Below are positions 48,173 to 59,914 of a DNA stretch of 64,000 nucleotides, piece by piece (the first letter of the stretch is position 1; each line of letters opens with the position of its first letter). A model generated the notes under the pieces. The model was not told the origin of the DNA. It did no database searches and was given only the letters and a program-made list of their open reading frames with translations. Origin of the DNA: Alcanivorax sp. DP30 (GTDB lineage Bacteria > Pseudomonadota > Gammaproteobacteria > Pseudomonadales > Alcanivoracaceae); NCBI RefSeq assembly GCF_009882945.1, contig NZ_WTUY01000002.1, positions 312,927 to 376,926 on the forward strand, written 5' to 3'. Made by a program: the position numbers and the translations under genes.

Positions 48173-50440
48173 ATGCTCAGTAAAGAACTGGAAATCACGC
48201 TGAACGAAGCGTTCCGCCATGCACGTACTCACCGTCATGAGTTCATGACCGTAGAGCATCTGCTGCTGGCATTACTGGAAAACGAGGCAGCCGTAGAAGT
48301 GCTGCGCGCCTGTGGCGCGGACCTGGATGACCTGCGGGATTCACTGAGCCAGTTTATCGAGGATTCCACCCCCTTGCTGCCGGAGAGCGACCCGGAGCGC
48401 GACACCCAGCCCACCCTGGGCTTCCAGAGGGTTTTGCAGCGGGCGGTATTCAGTGTCCAGTCTTCCGGCAAGAAGGAGGTCACCGGCGCCAATGTGCTGG
48501 TGGCAATTTTCAACGAACAGGAAAGCCAGGCGGTGTATTTCCTGAATTGCCAGGATATCCATCGTCTGGATGTGGTGAACTTCATTGCCCACGGCATCTC
48601 CCAATTGCAGGACTCTTCTACCCAGGCTCCGGATGTGGAGCAGGAAATGGAGGGCGCCGAGAGTGCCGGCCAGGCGTCCGCACTGGAGAACTATGCGGCC
48701 AACCTGAATGAACTGGCCCGGGAAGACCGTATCGATCCGCTGGTTGGGCGTGCCTTCGAAATCGAGCGAGCGGCACAGATTCTCTGTCGACGCCGCAAGA
48801 ACAACCCGCTGCTGGTGGGCGAGCCCGGTGTCGGCAAGACCGCCATCGCAGAAGGGCTGGCGAGAATGATTGTGGAAGGGAGCGTGCCTGAGCCATTGCT
48901 GGACGCCACCGTCTATTCTCTGGATCTCGGTGCCTTGCTGGCAGGTACCAAGTATCGGGGCGATTTCGAGAAGCGCCTCAAGACGTTGCTGGCTGATCTC
49001 AAGAAAGAACCCAATGCGATTCTCTTTATTGATGAGATCCACACCATCATTGGTGCTGGCGCTGCTTCCGGAGGCGTTATGGATGCCTCCAACCTGCTCA
49101 AGCCGCTGCTGGCAAATGGCGAGCTGAAGTGCATGGGCTCAACGACTTTCCAGGAATACCGTGGCGTATTCGAGAAGGATCGCGCCTTGTCACGCCGTTT
49201 CCAAAAGATCGATGTGGTGGAGCCGTCTGTGGAAGATACCGTGGGCATTCTCAAGGGACTCAAATCCCGCTTCGAGAAGCACCATGATGTGGTTTACAGC
49301 GATATGGCCCTGAAAGCCGCGGCTGAACTCAGTGCGCGCTATATCAACGATCGCTACCTGCCGGACAAGGCCATCGATGTGATTGATGAAGTCGGGGCCT
49401 GGCAGCGCCTGCGCCCTGAAGATCAGCGCAAGCACACCATTGAAGAGTCTGACGTGGAAGACATGGTGGCCAAGATTGCCCGTATTCCTCCGAAGCAGGT
49501 GTCCTCTTCCGACAAGGAACTGCTCCGTAATCTGGAGCGGGACCTGAAGATGACCGTGTTTGGTCAGGACGAGGCCATCGACACCATCTCGGCAGCCATC
49601 AAGTTGTCGCGCGCAGGCCTCAAGGGTGAGAACAAGCCCATTGGCAGCTTCATGTTTGCTGGTCCCACCGGGGTCGGCAAGACAGAAGTCAGTCGTCAGC
49701 TGGCTCGCGCCCTGGGTGTTGAACTGGTTCGTTTCGATATGTCCGAATATATGGAACGTCATACGGTCAGTCGCTTGATTGGCGCACCTCCGGGCTACGT
49801 GGGTTATGACCAGGGTGGTCTGCTGACGGAGGCGATCACCAAGACACCACATTGTGTGTTGTTACTCGATGAGATCGAAAAAGCGCATCCGGAGGTGTTC
49901 AATATTCTCCTTCAGGTGATGGACAACGCGACGTTGACGGACAATAACGGACGTAAGGCAGATTTCCGCAATGTGATCCTGATCATGACCACCAATGCGG
50001 GTGCAGAGGTGCTGAACAAGCGCTCCATTGGCTTTACCGAGCAGGACAACAGCACCGACGGGATGGAGATGCTCAAAAAGGTCTTTACCCCCGAGTTCCG
50101 CAACCGGCTGGACGGCACTGTGCAGTTCGCGCCGCTTACCAGTGAGGTTATTCTCGGTGTGGTCGACAAGTTCCTGGTAGAGCTGCAGGCACAGCTCGAC
50201 GAGAAAGGTGTCGTCCTGCACGTGGATGATTCTGCCCGGAGCTGGCTGGCCGAGAAGGGCTATGACAAGGATATGGGTGCCCGGCCCATGGCTCGCCTGA
50301 TTCAGGAGCAGCTCAAGAAACCGCTTGCGGAGAAGCTGTTGTTTGGTGAGCTGTCAGAGCAGGGTGGTCAGGTGGATGTGTCCGAGAAGGATGGACAGCT
50401 GTCTGTCACGGTCAAGTCTGCGGAGCCAGAGCCGGCGTAG
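48173..50440 (+). CDS. clpA: ATP-dependent Clp protease ATP-binding subunit ClpA
   Basis: A 755-residue AAA+ unfoldase. The ClpN double repeat (1-145) binds ClpS. AAA-1 Walker A is [17 protein letters not shown], and AAA-2 Walker A is [17 protein letters not shown]. The ClpP-docking loop is in [11 protein letters not shown], with IGF as the contact tripeptide. The second Walker B is [14 protein letters not shown]. Full length. A strong terminator follows. Confidence 0.97.
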   Translation: MLSKELEITLNEAFRHARTHRHEFMTVEHLLLALLENEAAVEVLRACGADLDDLRDSLSQFIEDSTPLLPESDPERDTQPTLGFQRVLQRAVFSVQSSGKKEVTGANVLVAIFNEQESQAVYFLNCQDIHRLDVVNFIAHGISQLQDSSTQAPDVEQEMEGAESAGQASALENYAANLNELAREDRIDPLVGRAFEIERAAQILCRRRKNNPLLVGEPGVGKTAIAEGLARMIVEGSVPEPLLDATVYSLDLGALLAGTKYRGDFEKRLKTLLADLKKEPNAILFIDEIHTIIGAGAASGGVMDASNLLKPLLANGELKCMGSTTFQEYRGVFEKDRALSRRFQKIDVVEPSVEDTVGILKGLKSRFEKHHDVVYSDMALKAAAELSARYINDRYLPDKAIDVIDEVGAWQRLRPEDQRKHTIEESDVEDMVAKIARIPPKQVSSSDKELLRNLERDLKMTVFGQDEAIDTISAAIKLSRAGLKGENKPIGSFMFAGPTGVGKTEVSRQLARALGVELVRFDMSEYMERHTVSRLIGAPPGYVGYDQGGLLTEAITKTPHCVLLLDEIEKAHPEVFNILLQVMDNATLTDNNGRKADFRNVILIMTTNAGAEVLNKRSIGFTEQDNSTDGMEMLKKVFTPEFRNRLDGTVQFAPLTSEVILGVVDKFLVELQAQLDEKGVVLHVDDSARSWLAEKGYDKDMGARPMARLIQEQLKKPLAEKLLFGELSEQGGQVDVSEKDGQLSVTVKSAEPEPA

Positions 50441-50466
50441 GTCAATGAATAACCAAAACCGGAAAC

Positions 50467-50505
50467 AAAAATACCCCCGGCTCGAGAGAGACGGGGGTAT
50501 TTTTT
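50467..50505 (+). terminator. rho-independent terminator after clpA
   Basis: AAAAATACCCCCG and CGGGGGTATTTTT form a 13-bp stem with a 12-nt loop and a T-tract. Works for clpA and, with its A-tract, possibly for infA coming the other way. Confidence 0.92.
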
Positions 50506-50531
50506 AGTTATTAACTATTAATTAATAACTG
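50504..50531. repeat. array of A/T-rich heptads after the clpA terminator
   Basis: TTAGTTA/TTAACTA/TTAATTA-type units at 7-bp spacing, ending about 10 bp from the infA stop (50541). Same class as 33069-33096 and 61303-61330. Only a single TGAATAA is visible on the clpA side of the hairpin. Confidence 0.6.
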
Positions 50532-50540
50532 CTTCTTGAA

Positions 50541-50759
50541 TTATTTCATGCGGAAAGTAATACGACCCTTGGTCAGATCGTATGGGGACATTTCCACTTT
50601 CACCCGGTCACCGGTGAGAATGCGGATATAGAACTTGCGCATCTTCCCGGAGATATGGGCAGTGATCACATGACCATTGTCCAGCTTCACACGAAACATC
50701 GTGTTTGGCAGGGTTTCAACGATCACACCTTCGAGTTCAATCTGTTCTTCTTTCGCCAT
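50541..50759 (-). CDS. infA: translation initiation factor IF-1
   Basis: A 72-residue IF-1, complete: [20 protein letters not shown] (in part), the S1-type OB fold with [19 protein letters not shown] and the end [14 protein letters not shown] (in part). Full family length and order with clpA and bpt as in pseudomonads. It lies in convergent orientation to clpA. Confidence 0.98.
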   Translation of the reverse strand: MAKEEQIELEGVIVETLPNTMFRVKLDNGHVITAHISGKMRKFYIRILTGDRVKVEMSPYDLTKGRITFRMK

Positions 50760-50858
50760 CCAACGAATACCTTGGGTTACCGGCTATAAGCGAGGGCGCA
50801 ATTGTGCCGTAAAAGCGGGCCGGCTGCAAAACCTGTTGTGCATTGGCTGGAAAAGGGC

Positions 50859-51578
50859 TTAATCGCCCTGTTCGGAATGGTCTTTCCACGCGCCACTTCG
50901 GAGGATCTCCAGGGGCTGGTATTGGTTCTTGTAGCTCATTTTCTGGCACTGATCGATCCAGTAGCCGAGATAGAGGTAGGGGAGATTGAAGCGTTGGCAT
51001 TGCTCTATCTGCCAGAGCAGAGCCATGACGCCCAGGCCGCGTTCGTGACAGCTGGCATCGAAGAAGGTATACACCGCGGAAAGGCCATCCTGCAGCTGAT
51101 CGGTCACCGCAACGGCGCGCAGTTTGCCTTGTTCCCTGAAACAGTAGAAGTGGGTGTCGGCCCAGTCACAGGTCAGGAAGTTGGTGAACTGCTCTTCGGA
51201 GGGGGGGTACATGTCGCCATCGCCATGGCGCTGGTTGATGTAGTCGGCATAGAGAGTGTAGAGCTCCCGGGTAAAGCGAGCCGGTTCACGGCTTACCACC
51301 AGATCCTCATTGAGTCTGCGGATGCGGCGGTGGCGGCGGCGTGGCTTGAACTCACTGACCCGTACCCTGGCCGGGATACAGGCGGCACAATCCTCGCAGT
51401 GTGGGCGATACAGATAATCGCCGCTACGGCGAAACCCCAGCAGGCTCAATTCGCTGTAGAGCGCTGGTGACAGGGTGGCCTGGGGGTCCACGAACAGGGT
51501 TGAGGCCTGACGATCCTCCAGATAACTGCAGGCATGGGCCGGCGTTCTGAAGAAGCGCAAGGTGGAAAGATCTGTCAT
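50859..51578 (-). CDS. bpt: aspartate/glutamate leucyltransferase
   Basis: A 239-residue Bpt (arginyl-transferase-like). It adds Leu to proteins with N-terminal Asp or Glu, creating N-degrons. PHCEDCAACIPARVRVSEF holds the conserved cysteine cluster; RRHRRIRRLNEDL, DMYPPSEEQFTNFL and YLYLGYWIDQCQKMSYK (in part) are family segments. It lies 54 bp downstream of aat on the same strand. The residues that tell Leu- from Arg-transfer are not decided by eye. Confidence 0.94.
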   Translation of the reverse strand: MTDLSTLRFFRTPAHACSYLEDRQASTLFVDPQATLSPALYSELSLLGFRRSGDYLYRPHCEDCAACIPARVRVSEFKPRRRHRRIRRLNEDLVVSREPARFTRELYTLYADYINQRHGDGDMYPPSEEQFTNFLTCDWADTHFYCFREQGKLRAVAVTDQLQDGLSAVYTFFDASCHERGLGVMALLWQIEQCQRFNLPYLYLGYWIDQCQKMSYKNQYQPLEILRSGAWKDHSEQGD

Positions 51579-51631
51579 GGGATCAGTTTAGCTAACCCGC
51601 AGGGCAGTGAAAATCCTTACCTGACGGTTGG

Positions 51632-52363
51632 TTAGGTAGGTTTTTTGTAGCTATTCAGCAGGGAGGCCTTGTCCAGCGTGATTCCTCGCCAATGCGCGGA
51701 AACCGGGGTGTCAGGCACCCACTGGGCCAGATGCTGACGAAAGGTGTCCCTTGAAATCATGGTGGCGCCCATCCTGATCAGATGCGGATTCGCTACCTGG
51801 GCGTCGAGCAGGGAGATTCCCAGTGGCCGGGCAAGTTGCTGCAGGGCCGCCAGCGCTACCCTGGAGCCATTAAGACGGGGGGAGACCATGGATTCGCCAA
51901 AAAAAACGTGCCCCAACTGAATGCCGTAGATTCCTCCTGCAATCTCGCCATCCTGCCACACCTCCAGACTATGTGCGTAACCCAGCTTGTGCAGCTTCAC
52001 ATAGGCTTCGATCATTTCATCACTGATCCAGGTGCCGCCGTCATCCTTGCGAGGCGCCGCGCATAGCGCCATGACCGACGAAAAAGCGGTATCGAGGGTA
52101 ACGGAGAAATCTGTCTTGTTAAGATGCCGCCGCAGGCTGCGGCTGATATGGATCTGATCGGGGTAAAACACGCAGCGGGGGGAGGGTGACCACCACAGGA
52201 TGGGCTGATGATCTGCCTCATACCAGGGAAAGATGCCAGCCGAGTAAGCCCGGATAAGAGTATCCGGGCTCAGGTCTGCCCCGGCGGCCAGCAGGCCATC
52301 CGGGTCAGTGAGCGCATCACGGGTGTCCGGGAATGGGGCTCCCGGTTCAAGCCATGGCACCAT
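51632..52363 (-). CDS. aat: leucyl/phenylalanyl-tRNA-protein transferase
   Basis: A 243-residue Aat that adds Leu or Phe to N-terminal Lys/Arg. AYSAGIFPWYEADHQPILWW (core GIFPWYEADHQPILWW), SPSPRCVFYPDQIHISRSL and the C-terminal LLDAQVANPHLIRMGATMIS (core DAQVANPHLIRMG) are all typical. With bpt it supplies substrates for ClpS-ClpAP. The ATG at 52363 has only a weak ribosome site. trxB lies upstream, 25 bp away, on the same strand. Confidence 0.95.
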   Translation of the reverse strand: MVPWLEPGAPFPDTRDALTDPDGLLAAGADLSPDTLIRAYSAGIFPWYEADHQPILWWSPSPRCVFYPDQIHISRSLRRHLNKTDFSVTLDTAFSSVMALCAAPRKDDGGTWISDEMIEAYVKLHKLGYAHSLEVWQDGEIAGGIYGIQLGHVFFGESMVSPRLNGSRVALAALQQLARPLGISLLDAQVANPHLIRMGATMISRDTFRQHLAQWVPDTPVSAHWRGITLDKASLLNSYKKPT

Positions 52364-52388
52364 TTTCTAGGACACCATAATCAGGGGG

Positions 52389-53643
<1,255 letters not shown>

Positions 53644-55959
53644 GTGAGTAAAACCGTAGCCGGGCAAGGAGAGTCCGGGTTTTCCCGTCATCTCAAGCGC
53701 GGATTGGTAGAAGGCACGGTAATTGCCCTGATTGCCCTGTCCGCGTATCTGTTGTTGGCGCTGGTGACGTTCGATAGTCGCGACCCCGGTTGGTCCTACG
53801 TGGGCAATATCAATGCCGTTCATAATGCGGCCGGCCGCGCAGGTGCGTTCAGTGCGGATATGTTGCTGGGACTGTTTGGCTTCATGGCCTATCTGTTCCC
53901 GGTGCTGGTAGCGTTCTGGGCAGGGAAGGTGCTTAAAGAGCGCCATGCCGGTTTACCCGGTAGTTGGCCATTGTTCAGTCTGCGCCTGGTGGGCTTCATC
54001 CTTACCATGCTGGCTGGCACCGCCTTGTCGTACATGCATTTCTCCGTAGGTGATCATTTGCCTGAGGGTGCCGGTGGCATCCTGGGTCACGAAATGGGCC
54101 AGGCGGCACTTGATGGCTTCAATCCTCTGGGTGGCACCCTCATCATGGTCGCCCTGTTCCTGATTGGCGTGACAATCTTTACCGACCTTTCATGGATCGC
54201 CCTGGCAGAAGGTATTGGCGCCTTTGTTCTGGCTGCGTTCGAGAAAGTACCGGCCTGGTGGCAGGCCCGTAAACAGAAACGCGAGGCGCTCAAGCAGAAG
54301 AAAACGGCCCATGAAAAGCGCGCCAGGGTCATTGAAGAAGCCAAAAAGAAGGCAGAAACCCGCAAACCGGTAAAAATTGCCGAACCGGCCAAGCCCGTTG
54401 AGAAGAGTGTGCGGGTCCAGAAAGAAAAGCAGCAGAAGCTGTTTACCACTGAAGTCACCGGTGAGTTGCCCCCGATTGGTCTGCTGGACCCGGTGGAGGA
54501 GGCCAAGGGCGGCTATTCGGAAGAGGCTCTGGAGGGCATGTCACGCCTGCTGGAGATCAAGCTCAAGGACTTCAATATTGACGCCGAAGTCGTAGCGGTT
54601 CAGCCGGGCCCTGTGATTACCCGTTTCGAGATTCAGCCTGCGCCTGGCATCAAGGTCTCCAAGATTACCAACCTGGCCAAGGATCTGGCTCGTTCTCTGG
54701 CCGTGATCAGTGTCCGGGTAGTCGAAGTGATTCCCGGCAAGACCACCGTGGGCATTGAAATCCCCAATGAGCAACGGGAAATGATCCGCTTTACGGAAGT
54801 GGTTGGCACCCAGATGTTCGATCAGTCTCCATCACCACTGACCATGGCGTTGGGCAAGGATATTTCCGGCAATCCGGTCATGGCAGATCTGGCCAAGATG
54901 CCCCACCTGCTGGTGGCCGGCACCACGGGTTCTGGTAAGTCGGTGGGCGTAAACGCCATGCTGCTGTCCATGTTGTTCAAGTCGAACCCTGAAGACGTTC
55001 GCCTGATCCTCATCGATCCCAAGATGCTTGAACTGGCCGTTTACGACGGCATTCCGCACCTGCTGACACCCGTTGTCACCGACATGAAAGAAGCTGCCGG
55101 CGCACTGCGTTGGGGGGTTGGCGAGATGGAACGCCGTTACCGGCTGATGGCCGCCATGGGGGTACGGAATATTTCCGGCTACAACCGCAAGGTGGACGAA
55201 GCCAAAAAGAAAGGCGAACCGCTGAAGGATCCCCTGTGGAAGCCGGTGGATCCGATGAATCTGGAGGAAGAGGCGCCCCTGGCAGAGCATCTTCCCTATA
55301 TCGTCATCGTCATCGACGAATTTGCTGACATGATGATGATTGTTGGCAAGAAGGTGGAAGAGCTGATCGCCCGGATTGCCCAGAAAGCCCGTGCCGCAGG
55401 GATTCATTTGATTCTCGCTACCCAGCGACCGTCGGTTGACGTTATTACCGGCCTGATCAAGGCCAACGTGCCGTCTCGAATTGGTTTCCAGGTGTCCTCC
55501 AAGATCGATTCCCGGACGGTGCTGGATCAGGGTGGTGCCGAGCAGTTGCTGGGTCATGGTGACATGCTTTATTTGCCCGGCGGCACCAGTGTTCCGGAAC
55601 GAGTTCACGGTGCCTTTGTCTCAGATGAAGAGGTGCACCGGGTTTGTGACGATTGGCGCAAGCGTGGCGAGCCCAACTATCTGGAAGAAATTCTTGATGG
55701 TGGCTCAGACCTCAGCGCCCCGATGCCGGGAATGGAAGGTTCCGGCGGTGGGGATGATGAAAGCGATCCGCTCTACGACGAAGCGGTGGCCTACGTGACT
55801 CAATCCCGTCGGGCTTCCATTTCGTCAGTGCAGCGCAAACTTAAAATTGGCTACAACCGCGCCGCCAGACTGGTGGAAGCCATGGAAATGGCTGGGGTGG
55901 TCACAGAAGCAGGGCATAACGGTCAGCGCGAAGTCATCGCGCCTCCACCGGTTGAGTGA
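53644..55959 (+). CDS. ftsK: DNA translocase FtsK
   Basis: A 771-residue FtsK starting at GTG 53644 (AGGGGCAAGGC before it). Four TM helices in residues 15-200 anchor it at the septum. A short Lys/Glu-rich linker follows ([19 protein letters not shown]). The motor has Walker [21 protein letters not shown] (in part) and Walker [14 protein letters not shown]. The C-terminal gamma winged helix that reads KOPS and activates XerD is [20 protein letters not shown] (in part). It moves DNA toward dif during division. lolA and rarA follow, as in pseudomonads. Confidence 0.97.
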   Translation: MSKTVAGQGESGFSRHLKRGLVEGTVIALIALSAYLLLALVTFDSRDPGWSYVGNINAVHNAAGRAGAFSADMLLGLFGFMAYLFPVLVAFWAGKVLKERHAGLPGSWPLFSLRLVGFILTMLAGTALSYMHFSVGDHLPEGAGGILGHEMGQAALDGFNPLGGTLIMVALFLIGVTIFTDLSWIALAEGIGAFVLAAFEKVPAWWQARKQKREALKQKKTAHEKRARVIEEAKKKAETRKPVKIAEPAKPVEKSVRVQKEKQQKLFTTEVTGELPPIGLLDPVEEAKGGYSEEALEGMSRLLEIKLKDFNIDAEVVAVQPGPVITRFEIQPAPGIKVSKITNLAKDLARSLAVISVRVVEVIPGKTTVGIEIPNEQREMIRFTEVVGTQMFDQSPSPLTMALGKDISGNPVMADLAKMPHLLVAGTTGSGKSVGVNAMLLSMLFKSNPEDVRLILIDPKMLELAVYDGIPHLLTPVVTDMKEAAGALRWGVGEMERRYRLMAAMGVRNISGYNRKVDEAKKKGEPLKDPLWKPVDPMNLEEEAPLAEHLPYIVIVIDEFADMMMIVGKKVEELIARIAQKARAAGIHLILATQRPSVDVITGLIKANVPSRIGFQVSSKIDSRTVLDQGGAEQLLGHGDMLYLPGGTSVPERVHGAFVSDEEVHRVCDDWRKRGEPNYLEEILDGGSDLSAPMPGMEGSGGGDDESDPLYDEAVAYVTQSRRASISSVQRKLKIGYNRAARLVEAMEMAGVVTEAGHNGQREVIAPPPVE

Positions 55960-55993
55960 TCAGCGGGTGACCCGCTCTGCACAAGGAGATTTG

Positions 55994-56602
55994 ATGCGTA
56001 AATACGTCATGGCAGCCCTGTTGGCACCCTCGGTGTTATGGGCCGATGCTGCAAATGAATTGCTGTCCCGGCTGCAGAAGCTGGACTCCCTCAAGGGTGG
56101 CTTCGAGCAAATGGTGCTTGATAAGGGGGGCACCCACATGCAGCAGGCTGAGGGTTCCTTCCAGGTGGCCCGTGGCAACCGGTTCTACTGGTCCACGACC
56201 AGCCCTTTTTCCCAGCTGGCCGTGTCCGATGGTGAAACTGTCTGGGTGTATGACGAAGACCTGGAGCAGGTGGTGATTCGGCCATTGAGCCAGGATCTGG
56301 GCGAAACCCCTGCGTTGCTGTTCAGTGGCAAGCCGGCTGACGTGGCCGCGGCCTTTTCCATTAAGGAGCAGGACCGTAACGGCGTTGAAGTCACCTATCG
56401 CCTGACCCCGAAAGGGGAGGATCCGCTGTTTGATCAGCTGGATGTGAGCTTCCGGGGGGATCAACCTTCATCCATGCGCCTTCAGGATGCGCTTGGCCAG
56501 AAAACCGTCATTGATTTTCGTGATTTAATCCTCAACCAGGGGATTGATGCTGCGCTATTCCGGTTCGAACCGCCGGAAGGCACAGACATAATCCAGCAGT
56601 AA
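55994..56602 (+). CDS. lolA: outer-membrane lipoprotein carrier protein LolA
   Basis: A 202-residue LolA. Signal peptide MRKYVMAALLAPSVLWADA; ATG at 55994 with AAGGAG before it. The mature protein has LLSRLQKLDSLKGGFEQMVL (in part), GSFQVARGNRFYWSTTSPFS and a DGETVWVYDEDLEQVVI strand. It takes lipoproteins across the periplasm from LolCDE to LolB. The stop and the rarA start share one base (TAATG). Confidence 0.94.
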   Translation: MRKYVMAALLAPSVLWADAANELLSRLQKLDSLKGGFEQMVLDKGGTHMQQAEGSFQVARGNRFYWSTTSPFSQLAVSDGETVWVYDEDLEQVVIRPLSQDLGETPALLFSGKPADVAAAFSIKEQDRNGVEVTYRLTPKGEDPLFDQLDVSFRGDQPSSMRLQDALGQKTVIDFRDLILNQGIDAALFRFEPPEGTDIIQQ

Positions 56603-57936
56603 TGAACGACCTGTTTGCCGCCGACAACGCCCAACAAGCGCAGCCACTGGCTGCGCGTTTGCGTCCTGCCAGTCTGGATGACTATGTGGGCCAGCAGCAT
56701 CTGGTCGGTCCCGGCAAGCCTTTGCGTCAGGCACTTGAGCGTGGCCAGCTTCATTCCATGATTCTGTGGGGGCCGCCAGGGACCGGCAAGACCACTCTGG
56801 CGCTGATTCTCGCCCAGGCCGTCGATGCGGCATTTGTGACGTTGTCGGCAGTGCTGTCCGGGGTTAAAGATATCCGCTCGGAGGTGGAGCAAGCCCAGAT
56901 TCGACTCGCTCAGGGGCGTCGAACCGTGCTCTTTGTGGATGAGGTTCATCGGTTCAACAAGTCCCAGCAAGATGCCTTTCTGCCTCATGTGGAAGACGGC
57001 ACCATCACCTTTATTGGTGCCACCACGGAAAACCCTTCGTTCGAGCTGAATAACGCCTTGTTATCCCGCGCGCGGGTTTATCGCTTGCGATCCCTTGCCG
57101 CAGAGGATCTTGGCGGACTGCTGGTCAGGGCGCTCAAGGAGCCCCGTCTCAACGGGATGACGGTGGAGGATGAAGCAGCCGAGCTGCTACTGAATTACGC
57201 AGATGGTGATGCCCGGCGCCTGCTCAACATGCTGGAGGTGGCGGCAGACCTGGCAGAAGGAGAGTCGCCGGTCATTAATGCTGATCTGATGCGTGAAGTG
57301 CTCCGCGATGCGGTACGGCGCTTCGACAAGGGCGGCGATATTTTCTACGACCAGATCAGTGCGCTACACAAATCTGTTCGTGGCTCTGATCCCGATGCGG
57401 CCCTGTACTGGTTCGCCCGCATGCTGGACGGCGGCTGTGATCCGCTTTACCTGGCCCGGCGAGTGGTGCGCATGGCCAGCGAGGATATCGGCAATGCAGA
57501 TCCGCGGGCGCTGACACTGTGTCTGCAGGCCTGGGATGTGCAGGAAAGGCTGGGCAGCCCGGAAGGGGAACTTGCCATTGCCCAGGCCATTGCCTATCTG
57601 GCAGTGGCGCCCAAAAGCAATGCGGTCTATATGGCGTATAATCGGGCCCGTGCCTTGGTCCGGGAAAAGCCCACCAATGAGGTGCCACTGCACTTGCGCA
57701 ATGCGCCTACCCAGCTAATGAAAGACGAAGGCTACGGGGCCGAGTATCATTATGCCCACGATTTTCCGGATGCCTTTGTGGACGGTGAGAATTATTTTCC
57801 GTCCAGCCTCCGTGACACCCGGCTGTATGAGCCGGTAAGCCGGGGCCTGGAGATCAAGGTGGCCGACAAGCTGTCCCGGCTACGTGAACGCAACGCGGCC
57901 AGTAACTGGCAGCGATATGGAGAGGCGGATGACTGA
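56602..57936 (+). CDS. rarA: replication-associated recombination protein RarA (MgsA)
   Basis: A 444-residue AAA+ clamp-loader-like ATPase. Walker A is WGPPGTGKTTLALILAQ. Walker B is VLFVDEVHRFNKSQQDAFL. GATTENPSFELNNALLSRAR (core GATTENPSFEL) is the sensor/family motif. It works at stalled forks with SSB and RecA. It is coupled to lolA at the start and to crcB at the end (8-bp overlap). Confidence 0.96.
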   Translation: MNDLFAADNAQQAQPLAARLRPASLDDYVGQQHLVGPGKPLRQALERGQLHSMILWGPPGTGKTTLALILAQAVDAAFVTLSAVLSGVKDIRSEVEQAQIRLAQGRRTVLFVDEVHRFNKSQQDAFLPHVEDGTITFIGATTENPSFELNNALLSRARVYRLRSLAAEDLGGLLVRALKEPRLNGMTVEDEAAELLLNYADGDARRLLNMLEVAADLAEGESPVINADLMREVLRDAVRRFDKGGDIFYDQISALHKSVRGSDPDAALYWFARMLDGGCDPLYLARRVVRMASEDIGNADPRALTLCLQAWDVQERLGSPEGELAIAQAIAYLAVAPKSNAVYMAYNRARALVREKPTNEVPLHLRNAPTQLMKDEGYGAEYHYAHDFPDAFVDGENYFPSSLRDTRLYEPVSRGLEIKVADKLSRLRERNAASNWQRYGEADD

Positions 57937-58321
57937 TGTGGGTCTGGTGCCCTGGCTGGCGGTAGCCGCTGGCGGCGCGACGGGGGCTTGCCTGCGCTTT
58001 GGCACCACTCTGTGGTTGGGCGTGCCAATCATGCCAGCCTGGCCCTGGGCTACCTTTTCAGTGAATCTGCTGGGAAGCTTCCTGTTCGGTTTGCTGACAG
58101 TAGCGCTGGTCAGCATGACCAGCAGTGAAGCCTGGCGCCTGGCAATCATGACTGGCATGCTCGGCGCCCTGACCACCTTTTCCACCTTCTCCTTCGAGCT
58201 GGTGCGTATGGTTGAAGTCAAAGCTCATGGGCTGGCAGCCGGGTATGCGATGGCATCGGTACTGGCTTGTGTCACCCTGGCAATGCTGGGCCTGACACTG
58301 GGACGACTGATTTTTGAATAA
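57929..58321 (+). CDS. crcB: fluoride ion channel CrcB (Fluc)
   Basis: A 130-residue membrane protein with four TM helices. Fluc motifs are GGATGACLRFG, FSVNLLGSFLFGLL with the pore Asn, and GMLGALTTFSTFSFE with the Phe-box and Thr-Ser residues. It exports fluoride as an antiparallel dimer. GGAGAGGCGG before ATG 57929 favours that start over 57917. No fluoride riboswitch is seen; the gene overlaps rarA. Confidence 0.93.
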   Translation: MTDVGLVPWLAVAAGGATGACLRFGTTLWLGVPIMPAWPWATFSVNLLGSFLFGLLTVALVSMTSSEAWRLAIMTGMLGALTTFSTFSFELVRMVEVKAHGLAAGYAMASVLACVTLAMLGLTLGRLIFE

Positions 58322-58336
58322 CTTGAGAGGGGCAAT

Positions 58337-58478
58337 CTACAAGCTACAAGCTACAACGCGAAAAAGGACTCATGTTTAAGCTGAAGGTCTTTCGCCGCGC
58401 ACAATTCGCGGCGAAAGTGCCAATCGTTTACTGAACGTCTTGTCCGCGTTGCAGCTTGTAGCTTAAAGCTTGCAGCTC
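58337..58478. repeat. inverted heptad arrays around a perfect stem-loop, crcB-serS
   Basis: Left array 58337-58357: three units of CTACAA(G/C). Right array 58451-58478: four units of NNAGCT(T/C), the inverse complement. Between them CTTTCGCCGCG (58389-58399) pairs perfectly with CGCGGCGAAAG (58407-58417), 7-nt loop. This is the clearest example of the element in the window. Confidence 0.85.
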
Positions 58479-58498
58479 GTTTGATCTGGAGTAAGTAA

Positions 58499-59794
<1,296 letters not shown>

Positions 59795-59866
59795 GACCTG
59801 TCTGACGCGATACCAGAAATGCCGGTTTACTGGCATAAAGCCTTTGCATCCATTGCATCTGCTGTT

Positions 59867-59901
59867 CGCGTCAGGCGTCATGCATTCGGCGTCCGGCGTT
59901 T
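59867..59901. repeat. array of five heptads (GGCGTCN type) upstream of cysG
   Basis: Five 7-bp units, consensus NGCGTCN, end 13 bp before the cysG ATG at 59915. On the other side a single CTGACGCG (59802-59809) is the inverted match, and ATGCC (59819-59823) with GGCAT (59832-59836) could form the central stem. The cysG ribosome site lies just outside the array. Confidence 0.6.
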
Positions 59902-59914
59902 ACCGGGAGCAGTC

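Noticed and set aside
57700-58321. Fluoride riboswitch for crcB
   Set aside because: crcB overlaps rarA by 8 bp, leaving no leader, and no aptamer-like sequence was noticed.
58337-58478. CRISPR array
   Set aside because: Repeat units are 7 bp, contiguous and degenerate, without 25-40 bp repeats or unique spacers; no cas genes.
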